64,000 bases of DNA from Bacillus salacetis. GTDB lineage: Bacteria > Bacillota > Bacilli > Bacillales > Bacillaceae_B. The translations under genes and the position numbers were made by a program. The notes under the pieces were generated by a model. The model saw nothing but the letters and a program-made list of their open reading frames with translations, made no database searches and was not told the origin of the DNA. The stretch covers positions 105,810-169,809 of the forward strand of contig NZ_QXIR01000006.1 in assembly GCF_003581585.1 (NCBI RefSeq), read 5' to 3'. Below are positions 6,555 to 16,178 of this stretch, piece after piece; position 1 is the first letter of the stretch; each line of letters begins with the position of its first letter.

Positions 6555-7085
6555 TTTCTTGTTCTCCCTTCTCAATTTCAACGCTTTTTCAAAGCCATCC
6601 TATTTATTATCAAAGTAATATCGTTGGTTGTTTAAATTATTTAAAATAGGGAATAGAAAAAACTTCACCTAATTTATTATTTTACCATAAATATGTCGAA
6701 AGCAGGTACTAATTGTCTATTTTTTGTCAAGAAAAACATATTAGCGCAACCTGATTACAATATGAAATAAATGCATTCTGTTTCAGATGCCCGTCGGCCA
6801 GTGTGGCAATATAAATTGAAGTGTCCATCCGGTGATGGATAAAGGACCTTCATTGCCAAGGATTTTTAAAACAGAAACCGAAACCTGGCTGCCACGGGAG
6901 CCAGAGGAATACGGCTGATCCTCAGGGGCTGCCCCATTCCTCTCCAATCTACCGATAGCAACTTATTTATACTATTGAGTATTCCTCCAACATTTATATA
7001 ATCATTCCGCCACCGCTTAAGTTTTTTACAATGCTGATGAAAGTGACCTGATTCCAATATATTTACCTTTTTGGCCATATAAATA
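6555..7085. other. Intergenic region between spoIIID and mbl
   Basis: About 530 bases without a supported gene. The first 150 bases beside mbl are AT-rich and probably hold its promoter. An 80-codon minus-strand open frame (6866-7108) overlaps the spoIIID terminator, has no good ribosome binding site and no recognisable family; I do not call it. Confidence 0.5.
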
Positions 7086-7126
7086 AAAGCACCAGGTATC
7101 ATATCCATCTTGATACCTGGTGCTTT
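7086..7126 (-). terminator. spoIIID terminator
   Basis: A perfect 16-bp stem (7086-7101 with 7111-7126, AAAGCACCAGGTATCA) is followed by TTTTATTT on the minus strand. Confidence 0.9.
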
Positions 7127-7390
7127 TCAATTGATTTCGAGTTCATCTTTTTTATATTTCTTCTTGGTTGCTTCCCCACCGCGGAGATGGCGGATTGATT
7201 TATGGTAATCGAGAATATCTTTTACTTCGTTTGCGAGTTCAGGATTAATTTCAGGTAACCTTTCTGTCAGGTCTTTATGAACGGTACTTTTCGATACGCC
7301 AAACTCTTTCGCTATGACACGAACGGTTTTCTTTGTCTCCACGATATATTTCCCAATCTTTACTGTTCTCTCTTTGATGTAATCGTGCAC
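7127..7390 (-). CDS. spoIIID: Sporulation transcription regulator SpoIIID
   Basis: SpoIIID is a DNA-binding protein active in the mother cell; in B. subtilis it activates or represses many sigma-E genes and prepares the sigma-K stage. The 87-residue product (MHDYIKERTVKIGKYIVETK) contains the HTH TVRVIAKEFGVSKSTVHKDL and the basic HLRGGEATKKKYKK region used in DNA contact. It is almost identical to B. subtilis SpoIIID apart from a shorter C-terminus. The start is GTG, 9 bases after AGGGAGG. No clear sigma-E promoter could be fixed upstream. Confidence 0.96.
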   Translation of the reverse strand: MHDYIKERTVKIGKYIVETKKTVRVIAKEFGVSKSTVHKDLTERLPEINPELANEVKDILDYHKSIRHLRGGEATKKKYKKDELEIN

Positions 7391-8130
7391 ACCACTCTAC
7401 CTCCCTAAATTGGATGGAGAAGTGTGAAATGAGACTCGCTCTCGCTTTAACTTCTGCTGGATGGCCGCACTGCTTCTTATTTGCGGCAGAAAGCCTTATT
7501 TACTGCTTATCAGCTTCCCGGATACTGTATATGAACATGATGATGGCACTTTCCCTGTCTGAATAAACGACTCTTCACCTCAAACACTCTCTTTTTTGTC
7601 AGGTTTGTTTCATTTTATTAAGCATGGTCAAGATATATGCAAGAAAAAGTGAATAAGGACAAGGGTACAATCGTTATTTTCTGAATTTTCATCAATTTAA
7701 CTTCCTCATGTCCTGGCACCGCTGCCTCCTAAAAGCTTCAGAAATTCAGAAACGGGATAGGTGGTTGTGATTGAATCGTTGATGGCCCTGTGACGCAGGT
7801 ATACCATCGTTCCGAAGTCTTGGCCCGGACTGGATATCAGATTTAGTTGAGTGGATCAATGACTTCGCGGGCAGGAAGGGACCCGCTTTTTCGTTTACAC
7901 TCGCTCATAAGAAGCTTCCGATAAAAAAGGGGTACTGGCCGACCAGGTAGACTTGTGCTGTATCTAACCTAATTCAAGAAAGAATACTGCCCCTCCTATT
8001 GGCAGCCCCCGTGGTCTCCGCTTCAAAATCCCGGACAAATGAGTTATTTCCCGAGAAATTTGTCGATGCAGATGATTGTATGGCAGAATGAGCTGTTCCT
8101 TGGTCAAGCTTTGGAGGTGAGCCAATGGTT
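7391..8130. other. Gene-poor, apparently decayed region
   Basis: About 740 bases hold no intact gene. On the minus strand an open stretch of about 45 codons (around 7716-7856) reads SSPGQDFGTMVYLRHRAIND and ends LLGGSGART; I cannot assign it. Similar symporter/DUF4212 loci in Bacillaceae often carry further genes here, so this may be the wreck of that operon's tail. The 160 bases beside spoIIID should hold its promoter. Confidence 0.4.
7964..8110 (-). pseudogene. Possible remnant of a DUF294 (CBS/nucleotidyltransferase-like) gene
   Basis: A 48-codon minus-strand stretch reads EQLILPYNHLHRQISREI and later GLPIGGAVFFLELG before a stop. The spacing of YNxLH...I and G(x)P...FF is reminiscent of the start of the nucleotidyltransferase part of DUF294 proteins, which often follow sodium:solute symporter/DUF4212 pairs. 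It has no start, and the rest is missing. The identification is tentative. Confidence 0.22.
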
Positions 8131-8142
8131 AAAAATGAAAAA

Positions 8143-8182
8143 CTGCACCCCTTTCCACCCTAAAAAAGATGGAGGAGTGCAG
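8143..8182 (-). terminator. Terminator of the symporter gene
   Basis: CTGCACCCC (8143-8151) pairs with GGAGTGCAG (8174-8182) with one mismatch, across a large loop. TTTTTCATTTTT follows on the minus strand. Confidence 0.65.
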
Positions 8183-8199
8183 CCTTCTTTAATTCCTCA

Positions 8200-9867
8200 T
8201 TATTTATTCATTGTCACATCATCATTGATCCAGACTTCCCCATCCTTGAACGTCATTTGTTCAGGATAGCGGAGATCGATAACTTCTTCCTGGATTTTTT
8301 GGGATGGCGCTTTGGTAGATAAGGAGACAATGATATTAGTCAGGAATCCAGCCACTGCGCCGAATACACCTGCTCCTGTATCGATGATGCCGAATAAGGA
8401 GATGCCCTCTCTTGCCAGGAAGATATAGGTCAGGGTAACACCAAGGCCCACCAGCAGCCCGGAAATGACTCCTGCTGCATTTGAACGCTTCCACCACACC
8501 CCAAGCACAAGGGCAGGGAAAAACGTGCCTGAGGCAAGCGCAAAGGCCCATGCGACGATCTGGGTGATGACACCTGGAGGATTCAACGCAACCAAACCGG
8601 CAAGAAGAGTTGCAACCACAATTGTCCACCGGGCAACAGCAAGCCTGTTCTTGTCAGTGGAATTCGGCCTGAACACCCTGTAGTAAATATCGTGGGCGAA
8701 GGATGAGGAAATCGCCATCATCAGTCCCCCGGCAGTGGATAAGGCAGCAGCCATCGCACCCGCAGCTACAAGACCGATTACAAATACTCCAAGATTGGCA
8801 ATCTCGGGCGTAGCCATTACAACGATATCGTTGGAAATGACCAACTCTGTCCATTGTAGGATGCCATCCCCGTTGCTGTCGGCGATCTGCAGTTTGCCTG
8901 TGTCCACCCAGGATGTCGTCCATGCCGGCAGTTCACTGATTCTTTGCCCCGCAACCTTCGTCATCAAAATAAAACGCGAGAAGGCCGCATAGGCAGGCGC
9001 TGATAGATAAAGAAGCCCGATGAACAACAGAGCCCAAGCCCCTGACCATCGGGCCGCTTTCATGGTCGATACCGTATAGAAACGGACGATGACATGCGGA
9101 AGCCCCGCTGTACCGGCCATCAATGTGAACATGAGGGCCATGAACTGCCACTTGGTCCCGTTCGTGAATGGAGCAAAATATTCCGATATGCCGAGCTCAC
9201 GGTCCAGCTCGCCCATTTTACCAATCAGCTCTCCATAAGAAATCCAAGGCAGCGGGTTGTTAGTCAGCTGCAGACTCATGAATATGACAGGGATGAGGTA
9301 GGCAATGATCAAAATGATATACTGCGCTACCTGTGTCCATGTTATCCCCTTCATGCCGCCGAACGCCGCATAGAATGCAATCAAAACAACGCCGATCATT
9401 GTCCCGACTTTTGCATCGATTTCAAAAAGACGGCCGATCACCACCCCCGAACCTGATAACTGGCCGATGGAATATGTGAACGAGATGATGATGGTACAGA
9501 TGGCAGCAATGACACGCGCCGTATGGCTGTTATAACGGTCCCCGATGAATTCCGGCACCGTATACCGTCCATACTTCCTTAACTGCGGGGCCAAAAGGAA
9601 GGTCAACAGCAGATATCCGCCTGTCCACCCCATGATATAGGCAAGGCCATCATATCCCAGTATCATGACCGTTCCTGCCATACCAATGAAGGAAGCGGCG
9701 CTCATCCAGTCGGCGCCGATGGCCATTCCATTAAAGATCGGCGGTACCCCGCGGCCGGCAACATAGAAATCGGATGTCACCTTCGCCTTGTTATAAACCG
9801 CAATACCGATATAAAGAGCAAAAGTAGCTAAAATAATGGCTGTTGACACAATAAATTGCAAATCCAT
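8200..9867 (-). CDS. Sodium:solute symporter family protein (ActP/VC_2705-like)
   Basis: This 555-residue integral membrane protein has the LeuT-fold SSF signature. YVAGRGVPPIFNGMAIGADWMSAASFIG near residues 33-60 marks the sodium-site region, and GWTGGYLLLTFLLAPQLRKYGRYTVPEF is typical of the family; about 13 helices are expected. A polar insert (about 325-355, DSNGDGILQW) looks like a calcium-binding-type loop outside the membrane. It probably imports a small organic acid such as acetate or another monocarboxylate, driven by sodium. A DUF4212 small subunit encoded upstream is the usual partner. AAGGGGG precedes the ATG. The substrate cannot be fixed from sequence. Confidence 0.85.
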   Translation of the reverse strand: MDLQFIVSTAIILATFALYIGIAVYNKAKVTSDFYVAGRGVPPIFNGMAIGADWMSAASFIGMAGTVMILGYDGLAYIMGWTGGYLLLTFLLAPQLRKYGRYTVPEFIGDRYNSHTARVIAAICTIIISFTYSIGQLSGSGVVIGRLFEIDAKVGTMIGVVLIAFYAAFGGMKGITWTQVAQYIILIIAYLIPVIFMSLQLTNNPLPWISYGELIGKMGELDRELGISEYFAPFTNGTKWQFMALMFTLMAGTAGLPHVIVRFYTVSTMKAARWSGAWALLFIGLLYLSAPAYAAFSRFILMTKVAGQRISELPAWTTSWVDTGKLQIADSNGDGILQWTELVISNDIVVMATPEIANLGVFVIGLVAAGAMAAALSTAGGLMMAISSSFAHDIYYRVFRPNSTDKNRLAVARWTIVVATLLAGLVALNPPGVITQIVAWAFALASGTFFPALVLGVWWKRSNAAGVISGLLVGLGVTLTYIFLAREGISLFGIIDTGAGVFGAVAGFLTNIIVSLSTKAPSQKIQEEVIDLRYPEQMTFKDGEVWINDDVTMNK

Positions 9868-10218
9868 ATTTGTCCCCCTTTTTTCTTTCTTAATGGGTGA
9901 AGCGTTTATATTGATCCTTAAATTTTTCGTTGTTCAGGAGCAAAAAAATCATTGGCACTTTGGTAAAGCAACCCTTTAACTGATATGTGCAAAGGGCATC
10001 GTTGTATCCGATTAAAAAAGGACCGGGATGCCAAGCAATTCAAACGGAAGGTGCTCGATCTACTGCGGGATCGGCTTTCATGCTCATTCGTCTTGATGCA
10101 CTTATCTCATGCAGGCGCCCTCCAATCCATACGTCGTTGAACGGCCGCTTCTGAATTTGGCTGGTAAGCCCCCATGCAATTACGTAGACCTGAACTTACC
10201 TGGAAGCTTTTTTGAGAA
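9868..10218. other. Unusually long gap between DUF4212 gene and symporter gene
   Basis: These partners usually lie a few bases apart; here 351 bases separate them. The gap contains a GATCC/GGATC-type hairpin near 10050-10075, no intact gene and no repeat seen elsewhere in the window. It may be an insertion scar. Confidence 0.35.
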
Positions 10219-10521
10219 TCAATGATCCAGTGTCTTTCCATAACTAAGACTCTCATTCTTACTTTCATCGATGCCGTATTTTCTATCAATCGAGTCACTT
10301 ACCTTCGCATTGACGAACAACAGAATGATAAAAATGATGATTGCTCCTTGCGCACCCATGAAGTAATGAAGAGGAAAACCGTTGATTGTTACATCACTCA
10401 GCCGTTCTGCAAACAATACAACGCCGAAAGATGAAATGAACCAGACAATTAAATAGAGAAAGATATACCGGTTTTTTTCCTTGAAATATTGATCAGCAGT
10501 GGCCTTCTCAATCTTCTTCAT
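10219..10521 (-). CDS. DUF4212 small subunit of a sodium:solute symporter
   Basis: The 100-residue product has a charged N-terminus (KKIEKATADQYFKEKNRYI) and two transmembrane helices (about 22-42 and 60-80) around the conserved GFPLHYFMGAQGAIIIFI. This is the DUF4212 / putative solute:sodium symporter small subunit signature. Such proteins are encoded beside SSF transporters and probably form a complex with them. AGGAGG lies 6 bases before the ATG at 10521; an upstream in-frame ATG is rejected. It follows a small membrane-protein gene by 14 bases. Confidence 0.85.
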   Translation of the reverse strand: MKKIEKATADQYFKEKNRYIFLYLIVWFISSFGVVLFAERLSDVTINGFPLHYFMGAQGAIIIFIILLFVNAKVSDSIDRKYGIDESKNESLSYGKTLDH

Positions 10522-10535
10522 AAAATTCCTCCTAT

Positions 10536-10718
10536 TCATGACAAACTGAAAATGAACTTGACCGTATCAATGAAAGGCAAAGGGACGAGGATGATCTGGA
10601 CTAATCCATATCCGAACAAAGAAATGAAAGGAATCGCCAGGAATGAAGCTTTTTTCTTTTTAAGAGCAAGCACAAGGCAGGCTCCAGTGATGATGATAAA
10701 ACCTAAATATAATAACAA
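10536..10718 (-). CDS. Small two-helix membrane protein (TTG start)
   Basis: The 60-residue product starts with TTG 8 bases after the near-perfect AAAGGAGGT. It has two hydrophobic segments (about 2-19 and 27-58) separated by a basic KKKK loop, giving a hairpin in the membrane. It leads the DUF4212-symporter group and may be part of the transporter. I know no named family. Confidence 0.7.
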   Translation of the reverse strand: MLLYLGFIIITGACLVLALKKKKASFLAIPFISLFGYGLVQIILVPLPFIDTVKFIFSLS

Positions 10719-10977
10719 TCTTTTACCTCCTTTGATAAAAAATACTGTAATATTCTGAATATTTAATTATAGGGTAATTATTAACACTGAATGATTTACA
10801 GTCAAGTGGTTTTTGTAGACAAGTTCTGCTTGGTTTCTCAGCTTGTTGTGGAAATTTATTTTCCTGCAATATTTATAAATGAAGACTATAATAGATGAGA
10901 CTTACTGATTTAGGATAGATTATTTTGTTATAATAATTTTTTAAAGTCGAATTTCCCCGGAAATTTTTCTCGTGAAA

Positions 10978-11002
10978 AAGGCTGTCCAAAATGGACAGCC
11001 CC
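10978..11002 (-). terminator. spoIIQ terminator
   Basis: GGCTGTCC (10980-10987) pairs with GGACAGCC (10993-11000); TTTTTC follows on the minus strand. Confidence 0.88.
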
Positions 11003-11012
11003 TTGATATTGT

Positions 11013-11918
11013 TTATTCGTTTTCTGAACTATCTTCATCGTCAGTGCCTTGGTCTGCGTCCTCTTCAGTGTTGGAATTCTCAGTTCCATTTTCATCAGCG
11101 GAATCTGATTGGTCTTCACCTTGAGTGTTTTCCTCAGCGGCACCATCTTCACTTTGACTGTCAGCAGCATCCGGGACATCTGTTTCTTGCTGGTCTTCTG
11201 CCTGTGCATCTTCAGTGGCTGGTTTCTGATCGAAAGATACTTCTTGAAGTGTAGCTAAAGATTTATTTACATATTCTTTTGGATTAACAGCAACATTGTC
11301 TTTACGGATTTCAAAGTGTACATGAACTCCTGCTTCTTCATTGAACAAGCTCTGGCCGGCTTTAGCAAGTTTTTGCCCTTGCTTTACAGCATCGCCAACT
11401 TCAACCGCGAAGTCTTGGACTGATTGGTAACGTGTTACAATTCCTTTGTCATGCTCGACTTCAATCATGTTGCCAAGCAGTGAATCTTCCTGGACCTTTG
11501 TGACTGTACCGCTCATTGCAGCTAATACTTCAAAGTCTTCTCCGTCAAGTGAGATATCGATTCCCTGGTTAGGGTGATACTGATTGTCATAGACAACCAA
11601 TGCAGCTTCTTGCTCTTCTTCTGAAGCATTTACATCATAGAATCCTTTTACGATGACAGCTTCATTTTCATCAGCTACTGGCATTACGAAATTTTCCATT
11701 GTCCGGTTGACTTCGACTGCTGGATCATCAAACCCATTGCCTGTTTGAGCATCCTCTTCGTACCCAAGTTCCTGATCTTCTGCAACATCATTTCCAGCTG
11801 CTTGGTACCAAAGGATTGCTGTAATAATGATTGCTGCACTTGCCAAATACATTGCCGGGTATGCCCAGCGTTTTTTAAAGAATTTCTGAGAAGGTTGTTT
11901 CTTTTCTTCCTCTCTCAT
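11013..11918 (-). CDS. spoIIQ: Forespore protein SpoIIQ (LytM-domain)
   Basis: SpoIIQ is made in the forespore, crosses its membrane, and pairs with SpoIIIAH to form the channel and ratchet needed for engulfment. The 301-residue product begins MREEEKKQ, with a transmembrane helix at about 22-44 (YPAMYLASAAIIITAILWYQ) and a LytM/M23 domain at about 115-225. The HVHFE motif is present. The first metal-site motif reads NQGID where active enzymes have HxGxD, so the domain is probably inactive, as in B. subtilis. A Glu/Asp-rich tail of about 75 residues follows. The ATG at 11918 is chosen because GAGGTGA precedes it. Confidence 0.93.
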   Translation of the reverse strand: MREEEKKQPSQKFFKKRWAYPAMYLASAAIIITAILWYQAAGNDVAEDQELGYEEDAQTGNGFDDPAVEVNRTMENFVMPVADENEAVIVKGFYDVNASEEEQEAALVVYDNQYHPNQGIDISLDGEDFEVLAAMSGTVTKVQEDSLLGNMIEVEHDKGIVTRYQSVQDFAVEVGDAVKQGQKLAKAGQSLFNEEAGVHVHFEIRKDNVAVNPKEYVNKSLATLQEVSFDQKPATEDAQAEDQQETDVPDAADSQSEDGAAEENTQGEDQSDSADENGTENSNTEEDADQGTDDEDSSENE

Positions 11919-12114
11919 TTTCATCACCTCAGCAATCATTCTGAACACTTTGAAAAAATTATATACATCTCCTTGAAAAAATTTTTTAATTTCTTATGTT
12001 TCGACAAAACCAATCTAAATATGTATGTTTTATCACATTTTCTGATTTTCTATGGAAGAAAACTGGGTTAATGGTAAAATAACTAGAAGAATATCTATAA
12101 GGAAGGACTGCTTC

Positions 12115-12546
12115 ATGAGGACATTCATTAAATGGGGGCTGACCGCAGCTCCGTTTTTATATATGGCGTTGATCTGGTTCATGTCGAGTAATCCGGATGA
12201 TATGATCATTCAAATGGAACATGACCGCTTTGACCGGATTTTCAAAGAATCCCTGCACTTGATTGAATTTGCCATTCTGTATATTCTGTTTGTTTTTGCT
12301 TTGCTGGTCCATAACAGGCTGACTTATATGGCGAGCTTTATAGCAGCCATGCTGGCAGGCTTTTATGGTCTCACGGATGAAATTCATCAATCGTTCGTGC
12401 CCTACCGTTCTGCGACTCTGATCGATGCTGCAAAAGATCTTTTGGGGGTGGCAGTTTGTTTATTGATAGTGAATCGCACGTATTTTAAAAATAAAGCCCA
12501 TCCAATTGCAAGGGGTATGGAGTGGGTGAGGATGAAGGTAAAATAA
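12115..12546 (+). CDS. ywnJ: VanZ-like membrane protein (YwnJ)
   Basis: The 143-residue protein has about four membrane helices and the VanZ motifs: SSNPDD near residue 22, ESLHLIEFAILYILF, and DEIHQSFVPYRSATLIDAAKDLLGV. VanZ proteins give low-level teicoplanin tolerance in some bacteria, but the role of chromosomal Bacillus homologues is unclear. The ATG at 12115 follows AAGGA; 21 upstream codons are likely untranslated. In B. subtilis ywnJ also lies next to spoIIQ. It is one of few plus-strand genes here and converges on spoIID. Confidence 0.85.
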   Translation: MRTFIKWGLTAAPFLYMALIWFMSSNPDDMIIQMEHDRFDRIFKESLHLIEFAILYILFVFALLVHNRLTYMASFIAAMLAGFYGLTDEIHQSFVPYRSATLIDAAKDLLGVAVCLLIVNRTYFKNKAHPIARGMEWVRMKVK

Positions 12547-12550
12547 GAAA

Positions 12551-12582
12551 AAGGAGCTGCGTTGGTGTGCAGCTCCTTTCTT
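12551..12582. terminator. Shared terminator of ywnJ and spoIID
   Basis: GGAGCTGC (12553-12560) pairs with GCAGCTCC (12569-12576) and is flanked by A- and T-rich runs, so it works in both directions. Confidence 0.85.
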
Positions 12583-12588
12583 GTTATT

Positions 12589-13605
12589 TTATTTTTTTGC
12601 AGTAAATTTTTGAAGGATCGTATCCGATGCGGTGACTTTCACGTCTTTATAATAATGGGTGACGATTTGCTCGTACGTCTTCCCTTCTTTCGCCATGCCG
12701 TTCGCACCGTACTGGCTCATGCCGACTCCATGGCCGAAGCCCTTGGTGGTGATGACAATATGATCGCCTTTTCTATACCACGTAAAGTCTGAGGATCTTA
12801 AGTCAAGCTTCTCCCTGATTTCCCGTCCTGTGAATTCCTTTCCGCCGATGACAACATTGCCGACCCGCTGACCGGGTGTCCTGTCCGTGATGGTGCCTAC
12901 AGATCCGTCCCCTCCCAGTATGATGCCCAGTTTTTGCTGAAATTCTGCTACCGGAACGACCTTTTGTGCGTTGAATTTCGGTGATTCTTTATCCCATGGG
13001 CTTTCCACGCTTTTTAAATAAGGAACCTCGTTTGCCCAGTAGGCTTCTGAGTTTTCGGTGTAGCCATTACTTGTAGAGAAGAACTGTGCCGATATCGGGT
13101 TGCCGTCGTAGGTCAATATCTTCCCTTTCGTTTCCAGTACTGCTTTGGATATTTTCTCGATCTTCCAATCGTAATCAGCGCCCCACTGCTGCTGAAGCTC
13201 TGCGTTATTTTTGTATACTTGATGTGTCACTGTGTCGGTGACATCAGCCCCCTCCGGGAGATCGCCTCCCTTGTTCATCATTTGATTGACGATGAACGTC
13301 CTGGCTGTGAGTGCCTGTGCTTTCAATGCCTCTATCTCAAAGTCTGCAGGCATTTCACCCGCGACCACCCCAATGACATATTCTTCGAGCGGAAGCTTTT
13401 CAATTATTTCTTTACTGGACCTGAATACGGCCACTTCCACAGAGTCTTCCAGAAGTGCAGCGCTGTCTGGTTTTTTGGACGCTTTTTCATCCAGCTGACT
13501 GCCTGCTTCATCACCTGAAAACGGTAGGACAACAAGTGTAGGGACTAGAAATGTGATGGCAATTAGGATTGCTACTGTAATGATTACTGGTTTGAACTGC
13601 TTCAT
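12589..13605 (-). CDS. spoIID: Stage II sporulation protein D (engulfment lytic transglycosylase)
   Basis: SpoIID sits in the mother-cell membrane and cleaves glycan strands during septal thinning and engulfment with SpoIIM and SpoIIP. The 338-residue product has one N-terminal helix (about 5-27). The SpoIID domain is marked by [20 protein letters not shown] (with the family's catalytic Glu), [12 protein letters not shown] and the C-terminal [20 protein letters not shown]. The ATG at 13605 follows GGAGG by 8 bases. A sigma-E-like promoter lies about 60 bases upstream. The spoIID-murAA order is conserved. Confidence 0.94.
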   Translation of the reverse strand: MKQFKPVIITVAILIAITFLVPTLVVLPFSGDEAGSQLDEKASKKPDSAALLEDSVEVAVFRSSKEIIEKLPLEEYVIGVVAGEMPADFEIEALKAQALTARTFIVNQMMNKGGDLPEGADVTDTVTHQVYKNNAELQQQWGADYDWKIEKISKAVLETKGKILTYDGNPISAQFFSTSNGYTENSEAYWANEVPYLKSVESPWDKESPKFNAQKVVPVAEFQQKLGIILGGDGSVGTITDRTPGQRVGNVVIGGKEFTGREIREKLDLRSSDFTWYRKGDHIVITTKGFGHGVGMSQYGANGMAKEGKTYEQIVTHYYKDVKVTASDTILQKFTAKK

Positions 13606-13664
13606 GACCGATGCCTCCATATAAATGATTAAAGAGAAGAAGCCGCCTTCTTCACCTCACTTCA

Positions 13665-13693
13665 TATGTATGGTCGTGGACAAGTAATTATAA
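13665..13693 (-). promoter_or_regulatory. Sigma-E-like promoter of spoIID
   Basis: CATACATA (13672-13665) resembles the sigma-E -10 CATACAnT. TTATAAT (13693-13687) lies 14 bases upstream as the -35. Sigma-E control of spoIID is established in B. subtilis; the exact boxes here are my reading. Confidence 0.45.
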
Positions 13694-13718
13694 CTTAAAG
13701 GGGGAGAAAATTTAGGGG

Positions 13719-13773
13719 GTTTAGCGCTTTAAAGCAGCCGGGGACAGTCCCCGGACGCTTTAAAGCGCTAAAG
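13719..13773. repeat. 55-bp palindrome family, copy 3
   Basis: TTTAGCGCTTTAAAGC and partner surround GGGGACAGTCCCC. It lies upstream of spoIID and 18 bases from the murAA terminator. Confidence 0.88.
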
Positions 13774-13783
13774 TAAAAATACA

Positions 13784-13816
13784 AATAAAAAAGCTCTGAG
13801 GATACAGAGCTTTTTT
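13784..13816 (-). terminator. murAA terminator
   Basis: AAGCTCTG (13791-13798) pairs with CAGAGCTT (13805-13812); TTTTTTATTT follows on the minus strand. Confidence 0.88.
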
Positions 13817-13830
13817 GAGAGATATTCTCT

Positions 13831-15147
13831 TTATGCATTAAGGTCAGTAATGATTTGTTCGTTGGCAGTAACGTCGAGTTCTTCTTCAGTTTCTTTCACA
13901 CGCTCGATGTCAGCTCCAAGTGCTTCCAGTTTCGTATGGAAGTCTACATAGCCGCGGTCTAAATGCTGAAGTTCTGTAACACGCGTATATCCATCTGCAA
14001 CAAGGCCTGCGATTGTCAGAGCTGCTGCTGCGCGCAAATCGGTTGCACCGACTTCTGCACCTTGAAGGGACACTGGCCCGTTGATGATCACGGAGCGGCC
14101 TTCAATCTTAATATCAGCGTTCATGCGGCGGAATTCTTCCACGTGCATGAAACGGTTTTCGAAAACTGTTTCAGAAATGACGCTTGTTCCTTCTGCATGA
14201 AGCAGCAAAGCCATCATTTGAGCTTGCATATCTGTCGGGAAACCTGGATGAGGCATAGTCTTGATATCAACAGGCTTTAGTTTCTCCGGCCCGATGACTC
14301 TCAATCCATCTTCTTCTTCAATGATGGTCACACCCATTTCCTCCATCTTCGCTACAAGTGAAGACATGTGTTCCGCAATGGCACCTTTTACAAGGACATC
14401 ACCTTGAGTGATTGCCGCAGCCACCATGAATGTTCCTGCTTCGATACGGTCAGGAATAATATTATGTTCTACACCATACAGGCGCTCTACACCCTCAATA
14501 CGGATGGTGCCTGTACCTGCACCTTTGACGTTTGCTCCCATTTTGTTAAGGAAGTTAGCAAGGTCCACAATTTCAGGCTCTTTTGCAACGTTTTCAAGCA
14601 CAGTGGTGCCTTCAGCAAGGACTGCAGCCATCATGATGTTTTCCGTTGCTCCCACACTTGGGAAATCAAGATAGACTTTTGCACCTTTTAACCTGCCATC
14701 AACTTCAGCTTCAATGAAGCCGTTGCCGACCTTCACTTTTGCACCCATTGCTTCAAAGCCTTTCAGATGCTGGTCGATCGGCCTTGAGCCGATTGCGCAT
14801 CCTCCCGGTAAAGCTACACGGGCACGGCCGGTTCTTCCAAGCAATGATCCCATGACAAGAACAGACGCACGCATCTTGCGTACATATTCAAATGGAGCCT
14901 CTACAAATAACTCTCTAGATGCATCAACAGTAACTTCGTTATTTGAAAAACTGACATCTGTATTTAAATGACGTAATACTTCATTGATAGTATATACATC
15001 GGAGAGAGTTGGTACATCCTTAATGACGCTCTTTCCTTCACTAGCTAATAATGTAGCAGCGATCACAGGCAAAACAGCATTCTTAGCACCTTCTGCTTTC
15101 ACAGTACCGTTAAGTCTCTGGCCGCCGCGGACGATGATTTTTTCCAA
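13831..15147 (-). CDS. murAA: UDP-N-acetylglucosamine 1-carboxyvinyltransferase MurAA
   Basis: MurA transfers enolpyruvate from PEP to UDP-GlcNAc, the first committed step of peptidoglycan synthesis. The 438-residue product has the paired EPSP-synthase-like domains, [11 protein letters not shown] near the start with the substrate-binding Lys-Asn, and the catalytic Cys in [20 protein letters not shown]. This Cys is the fosfomycin target. The start is TTG, 7-8 bases after GGAGGGG. This is the murAA-type copy, next to spoIID and ywmB as in B. subtilis; a second copy, murAB, is at 46.1 kb. A C-terminal extension rich in Glu is present. Confidence 0.96.
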   Translation of the reverse strand: MEKIIVRGGQRLNGTVKAEGAKNAVLPVIAATLLASEGKSVIKDVPTLSDVYTINEVLRHLNTDVSFSNNEVTVDASRELFVEAPFEYVRKMRASVLVMGSLLGRTGRARVALPGGCAIGSRPIDQHLKGFEAMGAKVKVGNGFIEAEVDGRLKGAKVYLDFPSVGATENIMMAAVLAEGTTVLENVAKEPEIVDLANFLNKMGANVKGAGTGTIRIEGVERLYGVEHNIIPDRIEAGTFMVAAAITQGDVLVKGAIAEHMSSLVAKMEEMGVTIIEEEDGLRVIGPEKLKPVDIKTMPHPGFPTDMQAQMMALLLHAEGTSVISETVFENRFMHVEEFRRMNADIKIEGRSVIINGPVSLQGAEVGATDLRAAAALTIAGLVADGYTRVTELQHLDRGYVDFHTKLEALGADIERVKETEEELDVTANEQIITDLNA

Positions 15148-15179
15148 GAGTATTCCCCTCCGCGTCCAATTTCTTTATA

Positions 15180-15923
15180 TTAATATTCAATCGTCAGGAT
15201 GGGTGTGCCAATGACAAAGGTTGTCTGTGCGCCCAATCCCGTATTCCTAAGGCCTAGTTGCAAATTCATGTTATCGTGTTTCGCTGGTACTTTTAGTTCG
15301 AATTTATTAGAAAGAGCTGATATCGAATAAAAGTCGTTCTCTTTCAATGATTCCAATTCTTCTGCATCTAAAATAGAAAGCAGCTCGTCTGCCTGCTTAG
15401 ATAAAACTCCGTCAAGTGTATCACTGAATTCGCCTTTGATACAAGAGAATAATAAAGGTTCTCCTACGAAAAGATTTCTCATTTTAGGAAAATAATGGTC
15501 TTTAATTGATTGTTCTGAAGTATGATTCCAGTTATTTCCGCGGAATTCGTATATTAAATACGATTGGTAGTGATTGTCGACCTGTGTCATCACCATCTTG
15601 ATAATCTCTACCCCGGACTCACGCCGGATTAAACCTTTTATTTCTTGGTCTTCATTTTTTTGGCTGCGAACCCAATCATAGGAAGGATTCTCTTTTTGCA
15701 TAGTTTCTGCAAAAGTTGTAAAACCTTTATCCGTGGAGAAGGTTAGATTTTCCCTTGCATATAGAGACCATTCAGTGATTTGTCCATCGGCCTGTTCCAC
15801 AGCTGCTGCAAGCTTTTCTATATCGATGGTTTGATTGGATGCAATTGTGTATTTCCCGTAAGCAGTGACCATCAAACAAATCCCCAGTAATAATGCTGGC
15901 AATAATACCTTATATCTCTTCAT
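15180..15923 (-). CDS. ywmB: YwmB family protein
   Basis: This 247-residue protein has an N-terminal hydrophobic segment (about 4-22, LLPALLLGICLMVTAYG) that looks like a signal or anchor, then a soluble domain matching the YwmB family. That family was named for a TATA-box-binding-protein-like fold; its function is unknown and the protein is probably extracytoplasmic. It is 32 bases upstream of murAA and likely cotranscribed. AAGGGGGAGAGG precedes the ATG. Confidence 0.82.
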   Translation of the reverse strand: MKRYKVLLPALLLGICLMVTAYGKYTIASNQTIDIEKLAAAVEQADGQITEWSLYARENLTFSTDKGFTTFAETMQKENPSYDWVRSQKNEDQEIKGLIRRESGVEIIKMVMTQVDNHYQSYLIYEFRGNNWNHTSEQSIKDHYFPKMRNLFVGEPLLFSCIKGEFSDTLDGVLSKQADELLSILDAEELESLKENDFYSISALSNKFELKVPAKHDNMNLQLGLRNTGLGAQTTFVIGTPILTIEY

Positions 15924-16178
15924 GTCCTCTCCCCCTTAGTCACAGTGTTTCCTGTAAAGGGAGGAACATACTTGGGAATTGTCGTCATCTTTTTACATAT
16001 TCTCAAGGCTTTCAGTTGATTGGTGCTCTATATATTCTAGACTCATCTTTAAAGTTTGTGTCAAAAACTCTGTTGTTTCCGTTTCTGCTGGGCTTGAGAG
16101 CGATTGTGAAAAGAAACACACAATAGAAATCATACTCAATAGATCAGGGTTTTACCACATGTACAACGACCTATTTTT

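Noticed and set aside
6866..7108. 80-codon minus-strand open frame between spoIIID and mbl
   Set aside because: It overlaps the spoIIID terminator hairpin, has no Shine-Dalgarno and resembles no family.
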